A stretch of DNA of 64,000 nt from positions 124,001 through 188,000 of the forward strand of contig NAJO01000018.1 of the NCBI GenBank assembly GCA_002077065.1. The letters run 5' to 3'. A model generated the notes under the pieces. That model was not told the DNA's origin, did no database searches, and saw nothing but the letters and a program-made list of their open reading frames with translations. Shown piece after piece: positions 45,100-55,185 of the stretch. The translations under genes were made by a program, and so were the position numbers. This stretch comes from Cryoendolithus antarcticus (lineage: Eukaryota; Ascomycota; Dothideomycetes; Cladosporiales; Cladosporiaceae). Position 1 is the stretch's first letter; every line of letters begins with the position of its first letter.

Positions 45100-46624
45100 T
45101 CATGACGCGATTAACACAGCCATCACACCAGCGCAGCCGGCTGCTAATACGCCATGAACAATGGCCGCTGGCGCTGCAGCGGCACTGCTTGTTGCCGCAG
45201 CGGCGCCACGAGTACCCGTTGCCGCACTGTTCGCAGCACTCGTCGCAGTACTCACAGCTCCCGTTTGCAGACTCCCACCACCCGGTGCATTAGCTCCAGT
45301 AGCGCTCGTGATGCTCAACCCACTGATCGTTGCTCCATTACTGGCAAGGACTTGCACTCCCACGCCTGTCTGCGTGACGGACACAATGGAGCCCGTTGGC
45401 GCGCCGGAGATGCCAGCAGCTATAAGTGCCTCAGCACCATCAGGGGGCGAGGGGATGTCAAAGTTGGTACTGAAGCCATCCGCGCTGATGAGGCTAGCAT
45501 TGCACTTCGGCGGCTGGAGAGTAGTTGCGGTGCTATTCCGGCTCTCGATAAGAGTCAGGTTCAACTGACTGTACTTGCCCTCCAACTCATCGTAGTCTCC
45601 TCGCAGTTGGGCAGAGCCATCAGGAAAGGTGGTGATAATGCCGTAATTCGCTGTTTCTTGCGTCCATTCGTAGACTAGCCCGCCACTCATGACTGTCATC
45701 TCGGGTCCATAGAGGGTAGTAACTTCATCAAAGACTCGGGGTTGCGGGTCATTGCATCCATACTCTGAGAAGAACACTGGGATTGTCGTGTTGCTGAAGA
45801 TTGCGACTAGCTGGTCGTAGCCTGAAGTTTGGAAGGACGAGCCGGTACCGCACCAGGAGTATGAGTTGAGACCAAAGAAGTCTGATCGCGAAGTGTCGGT
45901 GCCATTGGCAGAATTGTCGCATTGCAGATAAGCCCACGTGTCTTGTAGCACTTCTCTCACATCTGCGGCTGAGTAGCCGACTGGTATCGGCCGTGAAGCA
46001 TGGGCCGAGATGTAGTTTTTTAAGTCTCGTTGCACCGCACGAATATACTGTGGATTCTGGGCCGCAGTCGCAACGTCGTTGATGACCTCGTTGCCAGCGA
46101 AGAAGCCAAGAGTATTGGGATAGGACTTGAACGCCTCGACCACACCAAAGATGTGCGACAAATAGCCAGTATTGTACGTGCTGGCGGGGTTCGCCCGGTC
46201 TATGGACTGGCCACCGAGCGGGGAGTTGACGTCTAAGATCATGTAGATGCCTGCCATGTTGAAGATGCTGGCACATTCGTCGTGGTTCAATGCAGGGTCG
46301 ACATTGTAGCTTCGGATCGTGTTCACACCCAGATTCTGCATGAGCGCTGCGTCGCGCAGGCATGTCGTGCCATCGGAGAGCGGATCTGCGGTGTTGACTG
46401 GATTGTATGCGCCTTGGCCACCCGGTTGGTAGTCTACGCCTAGTACCATGAAGCGCTGGTTGGTGACCGAGTCTATGAACTCCTGCTCTTGTACTATGAT
46501 CGGGTTGAGGGCGTGGACGCGGACTATGCATGCGCTAAAAGCAAAGGCCAATAGGCCCAATACCTGAACTGGTCAGCAGAGTATCCATAATGCTGATGCT
46601 GGCCACACCACTTACCGATGCCAT
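45100..46624 (-). CDS. GPI-anchored beta-1,3-glucanosyltransferase (GH72, Gas/Gel type)
   Basis: A 9-nt first exon (46624-46616, encoding Met-Ala-Ser) joins exon 46563-45100 over a 52-nt intron (GTAAGT...CTGACC...TTCAG), giving 490 aa. A signal peptide ends near residue 21 (FAFSACIVRVHA). The GH72 domain reads MVLGVDYQPGG, NTIRSYNVDP and MILDVNSPLGGQSI. Two catalytic Glu are in place: FFAGNEVIND (E162) and FFSEYGCND (E270). These enzymes cut and re-join beta-1,3-glucan in the wall. There is no Cys-rich CBM43 module: the domain is followed by a Ser/Ala/Thr-rich stretch and a hydrophobic tail (LAAGCAGVMAVLIAS) typical of a GPI signal. N-glycosylation sites are present. Confidence 0.95.
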
Positions 46625-47607
46625 AGGCGCTGTATATCTATGAGCTCGCTACACTGTACTGCATCTGACTCATACCACTGTGCTGCCCAACACTTCGCAC
46701 CAATGGGACATGCATGTACAACGAGATGAAGTGATGAAGGCGATTAGGAAAGTACCTACTGTACCATTTCACATGCGCCAATGTGACTAGTGGCTACTGT
46801 CGTTGTCTCACATGCCGCGGCCGCCATGTGTCTATCGAGCTTGATGAGGCAGGTTTGAGATGCAGCCAATGCAGCCTCTCCGCAAAGAGGCGCCGCGCAC
46901 GGGCTGCCATCGATATCGCTTCCGCGGACGACGATCGCCATGTCAATGCTGATGAGAAGCTAGACAGAGCACTATCAGCGGTTCGACGTTTGTGTGATTG
47001 CTCTTGCATAGCGAGTCTCCACAGAGCAAGACGCATCTCTCTGCTCAAGAACCTCGAGATCTGATCTCGAAGAGCTGCAGCTGTCAGCCTGTCACACAAA
47101 CACAAGGCACACCCCAGGGACGATCTGCCGCTACGTTGTAGGTGATCGCGCAAGCCTTTGCCGAAAGGGTTGCCTATCTGATTCTAAGTCACCATATGGC
47201 AGTCCCGATGGTGAGAACGCACCTTCTGACAGATACTTGACCTAGATAACGAGAGACCCAGCGCCCCAAGGAGATTCTGGCAATCGCGACAAAGGTGGCC
47301 TTGTACTTATGCACTCTGACAAGATCTATCGAAACGCGCACAGTCCCAGGTCGCGTCGACTCCGCGATCGCAGTTGTACATGCACAGCAACTGTAGGTGA
47401 ACAGGTCAACGGTGGCTTATTTACGCCCAGACGATGTAGGAGAAGACTAGGTAGCACAGAGCTCCTGCCCCACAGGTGCGCTTGAAGATCTCGGTGTCAT
47501 TAAAGTGTAAAAGACTGGGTAAGTAACGGGACGTCTCCCTATGCTTTCTCTCCATCTCCACTCCTCCATCCTCAACAACCACTCCTTGCAACCCTCTCGC
47601 ATCGGCT
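46625..47607. other. intergenic, no supported gene
   Basis: 983 bp. The left end is the GH72 promoter. Frames such as 46794-47153 (minus) lack motifs. Confidence 0.45.
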
Positions 47608-47916
47608 TTATCTCCTCGATCCACCGGCGCCTCCGCCAGAGTTCCCACCGCTGCTACTACCACCGCTGCCACCAGACTTGCCTCCAGCACCACCACTCCC
47701 TCCGGCCCCTCCAGTGCGCCCGGGGTTAGCATTGTTGGCCGCGGCGGATAGAGCACGAGACGCGAGTCCAGCATGGTTGCCAGATTTGGCCTGCAATGCA
47801 GGTCAGTACCCGTAGCATTGGCGAGAGAATTGAGATGAGAGACTGAAGTTTGAGGATTGTATGCGCGCGGCATCACCGCCAGTCATGTATGACTTGGAGC
47901 CTTGATTGGCCGACAT
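47608..47916 (-). CDS. small SMP-like (seed-maturation-protein-type) hydrophilic protein, splice junction unresolved
   Basis: An ATG at 47916 begins MSANQGSKSYMTGGDAARIQ with SSN. About 75 nt further on, after CTGAC and the acceptor CATTGCAG, the frame resumes as AKSGNHAGLASRALSAAANN and a Gly/Ser-rich tail ending GGSRR (stop at 47608). Together these match small fungal proteins with 'DAARIQSSQAK..G..ASRAQSAA' seed-maturation-type motifs, linked to stress or desiccation in other organisms. The acceptor needs a phase-0 donor, and I find no GT at that phase in exon 1. Either a base change destroyed the donor, the gene uses an unusual site, or there is an indel. Confidence 0.5.
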
Positions 47917-48284
47917 AATCGCAACTGATGATCAAGTATGATCTGGAGTGAGAGGCGTAGAATGGAGGGAAGTCGGACCGTGAAAGTGGTATTTGCAGCT
48001 GCCACTGCGGATGCACTGTCTTTCTGAGCACTCAGTATCTCAATTATGCCCTCTACCCTTGTTTGTGCACTAGCACACCGACGCACAGTGCGTTCGAGGA
48101 CACAATGCGATAGAGGACCACAGCAATGCCTGTAAGTCATGTTGACAGCTTCATGCCGTGTACAACATCAGACATAGCTCGAGCACTGATGGTGTAATAA
48201 CGGCACGGATTGCCCCCCATGATTCAATACATCATGCGCATTGCTGCAAAGCTCAGCTTGATGCAGTGTTCCACACCCCATAGC
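47917..48284. other. intergenic
   Basis: 368 bp between the VPS15 stop and the SMP-like gene start; nothing is seen. Confidence 0.45.
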
Positions 48285-51200
48285 TCATTGATGCACGTAC
48301 ACCTGCCCAGATCGATCAGCGCTCAGCACCATACCGAATGGCCTTTCCAGCACCTCGACATCTGTGATCGTGTCTAAATGCCCATCAAGCAGATGTTGCG
48401 TCGACGTCCGGATCGCCTCATACCTCGAAGTCTTCGTTGCAGCAACACTGGCAATTCCACGCTTGGTAGATGCACCTGGTGAGATGACATTAGACTGGAC
48501 GGTAGTGCCTGCAGCAGACGTCTCATCGCTGTCAGGGATCTTCTCACTCATGACCTTAGTGTCGAGTCCGATATGGCTGAGCGCATACACCGGCTTCTCG
48601 TCTGCTGCACCTCCACTGACAAGCCGGCAGCCGTCCAATCGCTCACAGTCCCAGAAGCGGACTTTGCCGTCTGGACCGCCAGTCACTACAAAAGCGTGCT
48701 GGGTGTCGGTGTCGTTGTCGGCTTGTTGCTGCCCGACGTAGAGCGCTGTGGCAACTGAGGGCGTCGCTGCAGTGGCGTCTGAGATACTTGCATCACTGCG
48801 AACAGAGTCTGCTACCCTGCCAAGTAGTCCCTCGTACTTGTCATCGTCTAGATTTCTCAGCTCGTAGTCCCGTAGATGGTACTCATCCGTACCGCCTGCA
48901 GTCGCTGGTCGATAGACTTCGTAGCAAATCATCTTCTCGATGTCCCACACTGTCACTTCACCCTTGTGCGTACCGCCAGAAATGCAGACTCGATTGCGGC
49001 GGGCAGACTTACGACTCGGGTGGAGCTGCAGTCGAGTGATCGGCGCAGCTACCGGGAAGGCAAAAGATCGCAGCTTCAGCTTGAAGCGAAGATCCCAAAG
49101 GTCAAGTACGCCGTGTGAAGTACCTGTAAGTAGCCAGTCGTGCCGCCTGCCAACGCAGAAGGATGTCAGAGCGCCGTGCTGTGCTGGGCTGTGCAATTCC
49201 CATAGGATCGTCATCTGTCGCATATCGATGGCAAGGATACGATTGAGATTCGTAGCGAGTATGAGCGTGCTCACGGAGTCCTCACGATAGTGCTCGCACC
49301 AGATTGCGTGCTCCCCGGCGGCACTAGTAGTCGGAATCGGCCAATTGCGCAGATTCCGCAGCTTGCTGTATCGTGTGGAATTGCTACTCGATGTAGTAGA
49401 GTCTGTGACATCGACCTTGACCGCATGCACACTTCCATCCGAGCCGACGCAGATGAAAGCATGGGTAGCTTCGATGAAACACATACTGGTCACTCTGACA
49501 CCTTGGTCCATGCGGTAGGTGTTGCGAGAGCGGTGACTGACATTGCGCTCCAATCGCTCGGCATCCCATACCCGCACCGTACCATCATCAGAGGCGGTCA
49601 GGAAGAACGCATGGTCTGGTGCTACGAGGATTCGACTGACCCGCTCAGTATGCTCGTTCAGGATCGCGACCAGCCTGCCCTGTGGGCGCCATGGAGCTGT
49701 CGATGAGGTGGAAGTGGTGCTCGGTATCGGGCCACGCTTAGTGGACTGTATCAGCGGACCAAAGTCTGTCGAGTCGACTGGGAAGTGATCGACGTATACA
49801 GCATCCAGTAGCCTCAAGACGGTCGGATCGTTCCCGTCATAGTTGTGAAAGGCCCTGCTACTTGCCGTACGCTCGACTTGCTTCCGCCGGGCACCCGGTG
49901 GGGCAGGCGAGACTCGTCGACTGCCAATTGCTGGCGTCTGCACCAGTCCAGAAGCATTGACGCCGTCAGTCGCAACTTCAGCGAGCGCCTTCTTAGCTGC
50001 ATTCGGGAGCATGGTAGCCCCGCTTCCTCTCTGCCTGAGCTCTCGTTCTACGTCTTTGCCTAGCAGCCCGACTCCAGAGCTTGGAGATGAGGACAAGCTG
50101 CCAGACGTCTGCTTCTTCAGCGCGGAGATCTGCAGCGGCGGAGTGCCAAGATAGTCACGGGTATGGTGCGAGTCTGGATCCGCAGTGTCAAGAGCGCCGC
50201 TTTGCTCGGATACTGCCTGTCCTGGCTTCTTGGCAAGGGCGGTAGCCTCTTGAAGCGCCTCAGCGATAGATCTCTCGTTATCTTGCCCTCGCACGTGCTG
50301 TTCGTATGTGCTGGTATCGTTCTCGAAGAGAACAGTGTGGGGTTGTATCTTAAGCTGTGCAAGAGGCACAACATCATCGTAGATTGCATTACCAGCTGGA
50401 TCCTCGTGCTTCTTGCGATGAGCTGTCCGCCAGATGTGCTCTCTGAATGCAAGCAACTTCATCTCGTCTTCGGCTTGCATACCAGCATTTCGTAATCGTC
50501 CAAGCCATTGCTCGTCTGCATCGACCTTTGGCCCTCTGTGCAATGTCTTTGTGTCAAATTCGGCCACCGAAGACACTGGCGGCATAAGTGATGCTGTGCG
50601 TCCAGAGAGCTGAGTCGACTTTTGCGCAGGCTTCCAGAACACACCCTTGTCAGCTTTGTTGGCCCATTGTATTGATATGTCTAGGACCGAACGCGGCAGT
50701 GGCTTCTTCAAGGTGTCCAGCAGCTCGATCTCAGCCACATTCGCAACCGGCGTCTTCAAGTACGGTGTTACAAGTGGCGAGACCAGTATGCGCGTGTCGG
50801 CCACCGAAAGAAACGTTGTGCTAGCTGTGATGAAGTGTGTGGCAGCCTCCCGGATCCAAATATCTGGATGCATAGTGAATCGAGCAACAGTATCAATAAG
50901 CTCCCAAGTCTTCGGCCTTTGCAGCAGTCCAAGCTCAGCCATGCTTGCCAATGAACGTAATGCCTGCTCGACTACGAACTCTTGAGGATCAGCCAGAGCT
51001 TGGAGCATAAGCGGCAGAATGAATTCCTCGAGGCTTGCACTGCCGATGTAGACTGCTATTCCGACGATGGCCTTGAAGAAGGCACTTTTCAGGAGCCAGT
51101 CGGGGTCGTTCAGGTAGGTGTTCAGGTGGCTCAAGATGAGGTCACTGGACTTGGACTCCCCGAAGAAGACACACAAGCCTGTGACTGATGACAGAAATGC

Positions 51201-52940
51201 TCGTCGCACGGAAATATCCTGGTCCACTAGGAAGATCTTAGTCTGCATCTCAAAGTGCTCGATAAGGTCAGAGCGATTGGTATCGAATGCCTCAAGAGTC
51301 GCACCTCCCTCCGCCCCTTGATCTAGAGTGATAGGCGCAGACGACGGAACTCCATCTGACTTCATGACCTGAATCATGTCCAGAAACCGTCCGGCAGCCT
51401 CGGCTAGGGTAGCCAGACATGCTGCATATGTGGCGCGCACGAGAGTATTGTCCTTAAAGCTCGTTGACTTCGTGAAAAGCTGCAGCCTCGGGAATACATA
51501 CTGCGTGAAAAGGAATGAGTTGACAGGAGAAGCAACTTTGACAAGCGCAAGCAGCTGGGTCACAGTCCGAAGTGCTGCCACTAGCACCATCTCATTGCTG
51601 TCCTCAAGCAGCGGCATGACATATGGCAGGACTCGGTCGAGCTTAGCCTCGTCTGGTATACGTTCAGCGAATGCCAGGAGAAGTTCGCATGCCCGGACCT
51701 TCGAGGCAGCACGGGCTGAGCTCCGGACTGAAGCTGTTATGACGTCTAGCAATATGAAGGTGCCGTTGTCGGTACTGCTGACGGGCATTGATCTAGCCAT
51801 ATGCCTTGTATTAGGCAACTCAACCTGCAGCGGGAAGAGACTACTGGTCTGACCTGCTTTCGGTAGGCCGCTGGCATCTGATGAATGATTGGAGTAGCCT
51901 AGTGACACCGATAGCATCTCGAAGTCGTTGTATATCCGATCAATTCGATCGTCAGCTTCCCCATTGTGGGTCTCGCCAGATGTGACGGGCTTCCGGCCAG
52001 CTGAGGGATCCGTAATTTCTTGCATCAGAGTATGCAGGTGCTGGTAGAAGTACAGCGGGAAGGCCTTGCCCTTATGCTCATCAAGGTAGTCTTGGGGATG
52101 CCATCGCTTCTCGGGATCAAGTTGGAGCATGTTGCCGATGAGTCTGCGAATGTGTTCGTCGTCGATCTTGCTGAGTAGCGTGACTGTTGGGTCATACTCC
52201 CCCTTGCGATACCTGAACAGCTGGCTCAGGGTGAAAGTGGGTGCTTCTGTGAATAGCTCAGCCAGGACACATCCCAGGCTGAAGACGTCCATATTCCACT
52301 GCACGACGTCCTTCTCACTGGGCTTCTGGCCTGCGGGCAAGAAACGCTCTGGAGCAAGGTAGCAGGTCCGTCTCGCTGAAGTATCAAAGAACGTTGAGAA
52401 CTCAGCCGGATTGTCTTCTGGCAGATACACAGGCTTGAAGGCAGATGAGAAGTCGGTGAGGAACGCCCAGCCCCAGGACGTGACCAATACATTCTCAGTC
52501 TTGATGTCGCCATGGTAGATGCCTCGATCGTGGCAATCCCTCACGGCGCAGAGCAGCTGGAAGGCGATCCACTTCTTCTCGATCGATTCCAGGAATGGCC
52601 GTGTACTTATTCGATCGTACAGCGAGCTGTGGATGTACTGTCGGACGAGGACGCCAACGCTGCTCGTCTCGATGACACGCTGGTAGGGCAGCACATTCGA
52701 AACGTCCGCCAGCAACTTCCGCTCACGCCGTAAGGCTTTCGCGATGTCGCTAAATGAGATTTGCGCTCCTGGCTTGTTGCATACCTTTGCAACGACGATA
52801 CCTGACTTATGTCTCGCACGAACAGTCCGTAGAAAACGCGCGCCTTGCAACCCTTTCTCGAAGATGAGATCTGCAAGTTCAGGTGTCTCGATCACACTTG
52901 GACCAGCCGGTAGTGTTGTCAGGGAGTACCCCTGCCCCAT
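48285..52940 (-). CDS. VPS15: Vps15, regulatory kinase of the class III PI3-kinase complex
   Basis: A single intron-less frame of 1551 aa. It starts MGQGYSL, a good N-myristoylation signal. The kinase-like domain has VVAKVCNK, IYHGDIKTENVLVTSWGWAF, LTDFSSAFKPVYLPEDNPAE (DFS where most kinases have DFG, as usual for Vps15) and RRTCYLAPERFLPAG. HEAT-type helical repeats fill the middle (for example VVAALRTVTQLLALV, FVVEQALRSLASMAELG). The C-terminal third has WD40 repeats: DHAFFLTASDDGTVRVWDAE, WLLTGTSHGVLDLWDLR, VTGGPDGKVRFWDCERL. Vps15 anchors Vps34 on membranes for vacuolar sorting and autophagy. All family parts are present and the length is normal. Confidence 0.96.
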   Translation of the reverse strand: MGQGYSLTTLPAGPSVIETPELADLIFEKGLQGARFLRTVRARHKSGIVVAKVCNKPGAQISFSDIAKALRRERKLLADVSNVLPYQRVIETSSVGVLVRQYIHSSLYDRISTRPFLESIEKKWIAFQLLCAVRDCHDRGIYHGDIKTENVLVTSWGWAFLTDFSSAFKPVYLPEDNPAEFSTFFDTSARRTCYLAPERFLPAGQKPSEKDVVQWNMDVFSLGCVLAELFTEAPTFTLSQLFRYRKGEYDPTVTLLSKIDDEHIRRLIGNMLQLDPEKRWHPQDYLDEHKGKAFPLYFYQHLHTLMQEITDPSAGRKPVTSGETHNGEADDRIDRIYNDFEMLSVSLGYSNHSSDASGLPKAGQTSSLFPLQVELPNTRHMARSMPVSSTDNGTFILLDVITASVRSSARAASKVRACELLLAFAERIPDEAKLDRVLPYVMPLLEDSNEMVLVAALRTVTQLLALVKVASPVNSFLFTQYVFPRLQLFTKSTSFKDNTLVRATYAACLATLAEAAGRFLDMIQVMKSDGVPSSAPITLDQGAEGGATLEAFDTNRSDLIEHFEMQTKIFLVDQDISVRRAFLSSVTGLCVFFGESKSSDLILSHLNTYLNDPDWLLKSAFFKAIVGIAVYIGSASLEEFILPLMLQALADPQEFVVEQALRSLASMAELGLLQRPKTWELIDTVARFTMHPDIWIREAATHFITASTTFLSVADTRILVSPLVTPYLKTPVANVAEIELLDTLKKPLPRSVLDISIQWANKADKGVFWKPAQKSTQLSGRTASLMPPVSSVAEFDTKTLHRGPKVDADEQWLGRLRNAGMQAEDEMKLLAFREHIWRTAHRKKHEDPAGNAIYDDVVPLAQLKIQPHTVLFENDTSTYEQHVRGQDNERSIAEALQEATALAKKPGQAVSEQSGALDTADPDSHHTRDYLGTPPLQISALKKQTSGSLSSSPSSGVGLLGKDVERELRQRGSGATMLPNAAKKALAEVATDGVNASGLVQTPAIGSRRVSPAPPGARRKQVERTASSRAFHNYDGNDPTVLRLLDAVYVDHFPVDSTDFGPLIQSTKRGPIPSTTSTSSTAPWRPQGRLVAILNEHTERVSRILVAPDHAFFLTASDDGTVRVWDAERLERNVSHRSRNTYRMDQGVRVTSMCFIEATHAFICVGSDGSVHAVKVDVTDSTTSSSNSTRYSKLRNLRNWPIPTTSAAGEHAIWCEHYREDSVSTLILATNLNRILAIDMRQMTILWELHSPAQHGALTSFCVGRRHDWLLTGTSHGVLDLWDLRFKLKLRSFAFPVAAPITRLQLHPSRKSARRNRVCISGGTHKGEVTVWDIEKMICYEVYRPATAGGTDEYHLRDYELRNLDDDKYEGLLGRVADSVRSDASISDATAATPSVATALYVGQQQADNDTDTQHAFVVTGGPDGKVRFWDCERLDGCRLVSGGAADEKPVYALSHIGLDTKVMSEKIPDSDETSAAGTTVQSNVISPGASTKRGIASVAATKTSRYEAIRTSTQHLLDGHLDTITDVEVLERPFGMVLSADRSGQVYVHQ

Positions 52941-53430
52941 ATTGGCAGTCTATCGTGGTGCTTACGAGCATTGCTGCAGGCGAAAGCAGCCTGGACTAAG
53001 GCGCAATCTTCTTTGCATCGCGATGGTTTCCGCGGAATGTTCGCAATCATCAATAGTCGACGTCACGACGATGGAAAGTTCAGGGGCAGTCGCGTTGATA
53101 CCTTGGGACAGACACGAGTTCATCACGAGTGCAGTCTAGAGTCAAGTGGAGTCAAGGTGTGGCGCGAAGATTTGCCAAGTCATACTGTGGCGCATGAACT
53201 TCACGCGATCGAGGAAGATGATGGTAATGAGGGTCCATTCTAATTATGCGTTCCTCGACGGCTCTACGACTACGGCAGACTGCGGTCACTCAGTCCAGCC
53301 GCTTGGGCCTCAGTGAACCAGGACCGGAGAACTCCGCACGCCTGCATTATCTGGCCTTTGGTTTTGTGTACCCATTGGCCTCCCACTTCAGCCATATTCC
53401 ATCTGAAGCATGCTTACGGAGGCAGGTACT
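52941..53430. other. intergenic: VPS15 upstream region
   Basis: 490 bp between VPS15 and the small hydrophilic gene; no gene is seen. Confidence 0.45.
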
Positions 53431-53875
53431 CTACTTCGGACCAAAGCTGCCCTTCTTCGCCAAGATAGCCTCCTCCTCATCCTGAAGCTCCTTGTCGATC
53501 TTAGCACCCTTTGACGGCTCGTTGCCGTGGTTCTTCGCGGGCAGGGTCGGGTCCTTCTTCAGCTCCTCAACCTCCTTAGGCTGCTGCTCTCCCTCCTGCT
53601 CGCGCTTAGCTTCACGCGCGAGCCTGTTGGCGATCGAGCGCTCGTCCTCTGGCGAGAATCGTCAGTCTCACCTTCCTACAGGGTGCGCTACCATGCCAAT
53701 GGGCTCAACGTACTTGGGTCATCGGCGTTGTGTGCGTTCTCCTTGCCCTCGTGGAAGCGCTCGGCTTGGTTCTTCTCGGCCTCTGGGGCATTGCGCTGTT
53801 GAATTGTCAACAGGGAAGGCCTCGTGAAACTTGAATAGAGCGTACCTGGTCACCAGCTTCCATTGCACTAGACAT
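53431..53875 (-). CDS. small conserved hydrophilic protein
   Basis: Three exons (53875-53846, 53795-53714, 53648-53431) with introns of 50 and 65 nt give 109 aa. The first exon encodes only ten residues (MSSAMEAGDQ). Exon 2 reads RNAPEAEKNQAERFHEGKEN, exon 3 KDERSIANRLAREAKREQEG and ends EEEAILAKKGSFGPK. The protein is highly charged and helical, with no signal peptide or membrane segment. It resembles small uncharacterised fungal proteins of similar length; the function is unknown. Both junctions fit GT-AG rules and the whole sums to 110 codons. Confidence 0.82.
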
Positions 53876-55185
53876 GATGATTGATTTCTAGGTACTGTCT
53901 TGGTGGTTCTTGTGTTGTGGGAAAGCTGTATGTCGATTGTATGCCTGGAAACAATGACGAGCTCACGCACGAGACTCCAATGTGAAATTCTGAGGGGCAG
54001 ATGCGGTGATGTCATTGCTTGGCTTTGTGAAGTTAAGGTAGGTCGTTCACTTCCAGCAGCGTAAGAACTTGCAATGACCTATGACCCTGATCTACCGCTT
54101 AGCAGTTCATCACGGATCTGAGCCCATTCGCACTCAAGCGAACAACGTGGTAAGGAGCTCATGGCTTGCGCTTGATGATTGATTGACCGACTGGAGCCCG
54201 CTGAGGTTCATGGATGCTCCCCGCCAGCCAACATGTCACGTCGCGGCCGCATCCATTTCATGGACATTTCAGCTGCCTCCCGACAAATAAAATCCTACAG
54301 GAAGGTGAAGTGAGAGACTGATGGGCCATCATGACCACGGGTGCGTCCCTGAGCTGGGAGACCGAGGTGCTGCTTAGGCCACGGCTCTGCGTCCGTAATA
54401 ACAGTCCGACCCTACGGTAATCCTGCTCGACAGTACAGTACAGAAGCCAAGATTCGAGAGGCTGCCGGCTGTGGTGGCTTGCGAAAGCGAGACAATGTTC
54501 AAGTCTGAGCGCAATCCATGACTCCAGATTAGATTGGCATCGAACACATGGACTTTCCGGCAGTACTGACTTGAGAGTTCGAAAATGTACGGTATCATAA
54601 CCACTCTTGCACAATGACCATCGCTACAACGCAGCGACACCCTAACGACTGTTGTGGACAATCCCTAGCATTGATTCGAAATAAGCATTGCTATTGCTGG
54701 GGTGCCTTAGACAGCTCAGCCCACGACTCAGCCGCGCTGCTGACACGCAGGATGAACACCAAGCTTACTCCGGCCTACGCAAGCCTACCAAGCTCACGCT
54801 GAGACCAATGCTTGTCGTTGATAATCACCAACATAACAAAAGCGATCGAGGCGATGTCCTACTGGCTTGCTGCCCTAGTGCTGATGCTGATGTGACTCGG
54901 ACAGGCCCTCTAGATTCCGAGCACGTCTTGCTCGGTCAACTCTACGAGCGATATACACACGAACCATGCTCGGCAGTGCTGCTCACTACTGCTGATGCCC
55001 AAGGGTAACGGTCCAGCCCTTGTTCAGTTGGTTATGATCCTCAGGTACTGTATATATGATGGTAGTCTTCTTCGACCAGACAATATCTCCTCACTCTCCA
55101 TCCACAACTTCCCGAACTCTCAGACCTAGAACAGTCACCTTCACACTCATACCAGACCTAGATTACTCGACCAATAAAACCAGTC
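53876..55185. other. intergenic: divergent upstream regions
   Basis: 1310 bp between two divergently oriented genes. The frames here (for example 54258-54614 minus) lack motifs or consistent codon use. Confidence 0.45.
55051..55185 (+). promoter_or_regulatory. TATA box and pyrimidine-rich leader of the LsdA/Rds1-like gene
   Basis: TATATAT at 55051-55057 lies 129 bp upstream of the ATG and is followed by a C/T/A-rich, G-poor leader (about 55080-55180). This layout is common in strongly regulated or highly expressed fungal genes. Confidence 0.5.

Noticed and set aside
46794..47153. 119-codon minus-strand ORF
   Set aside because: Low-complexity Ser/Arg/Ala composition without motifs, and no splice or promoter context to support it.
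54258..54614. 118-codon minus-strand ORF between divergent genes
   Set aside because: No motif and no codon bias; it lies in an upstream region.
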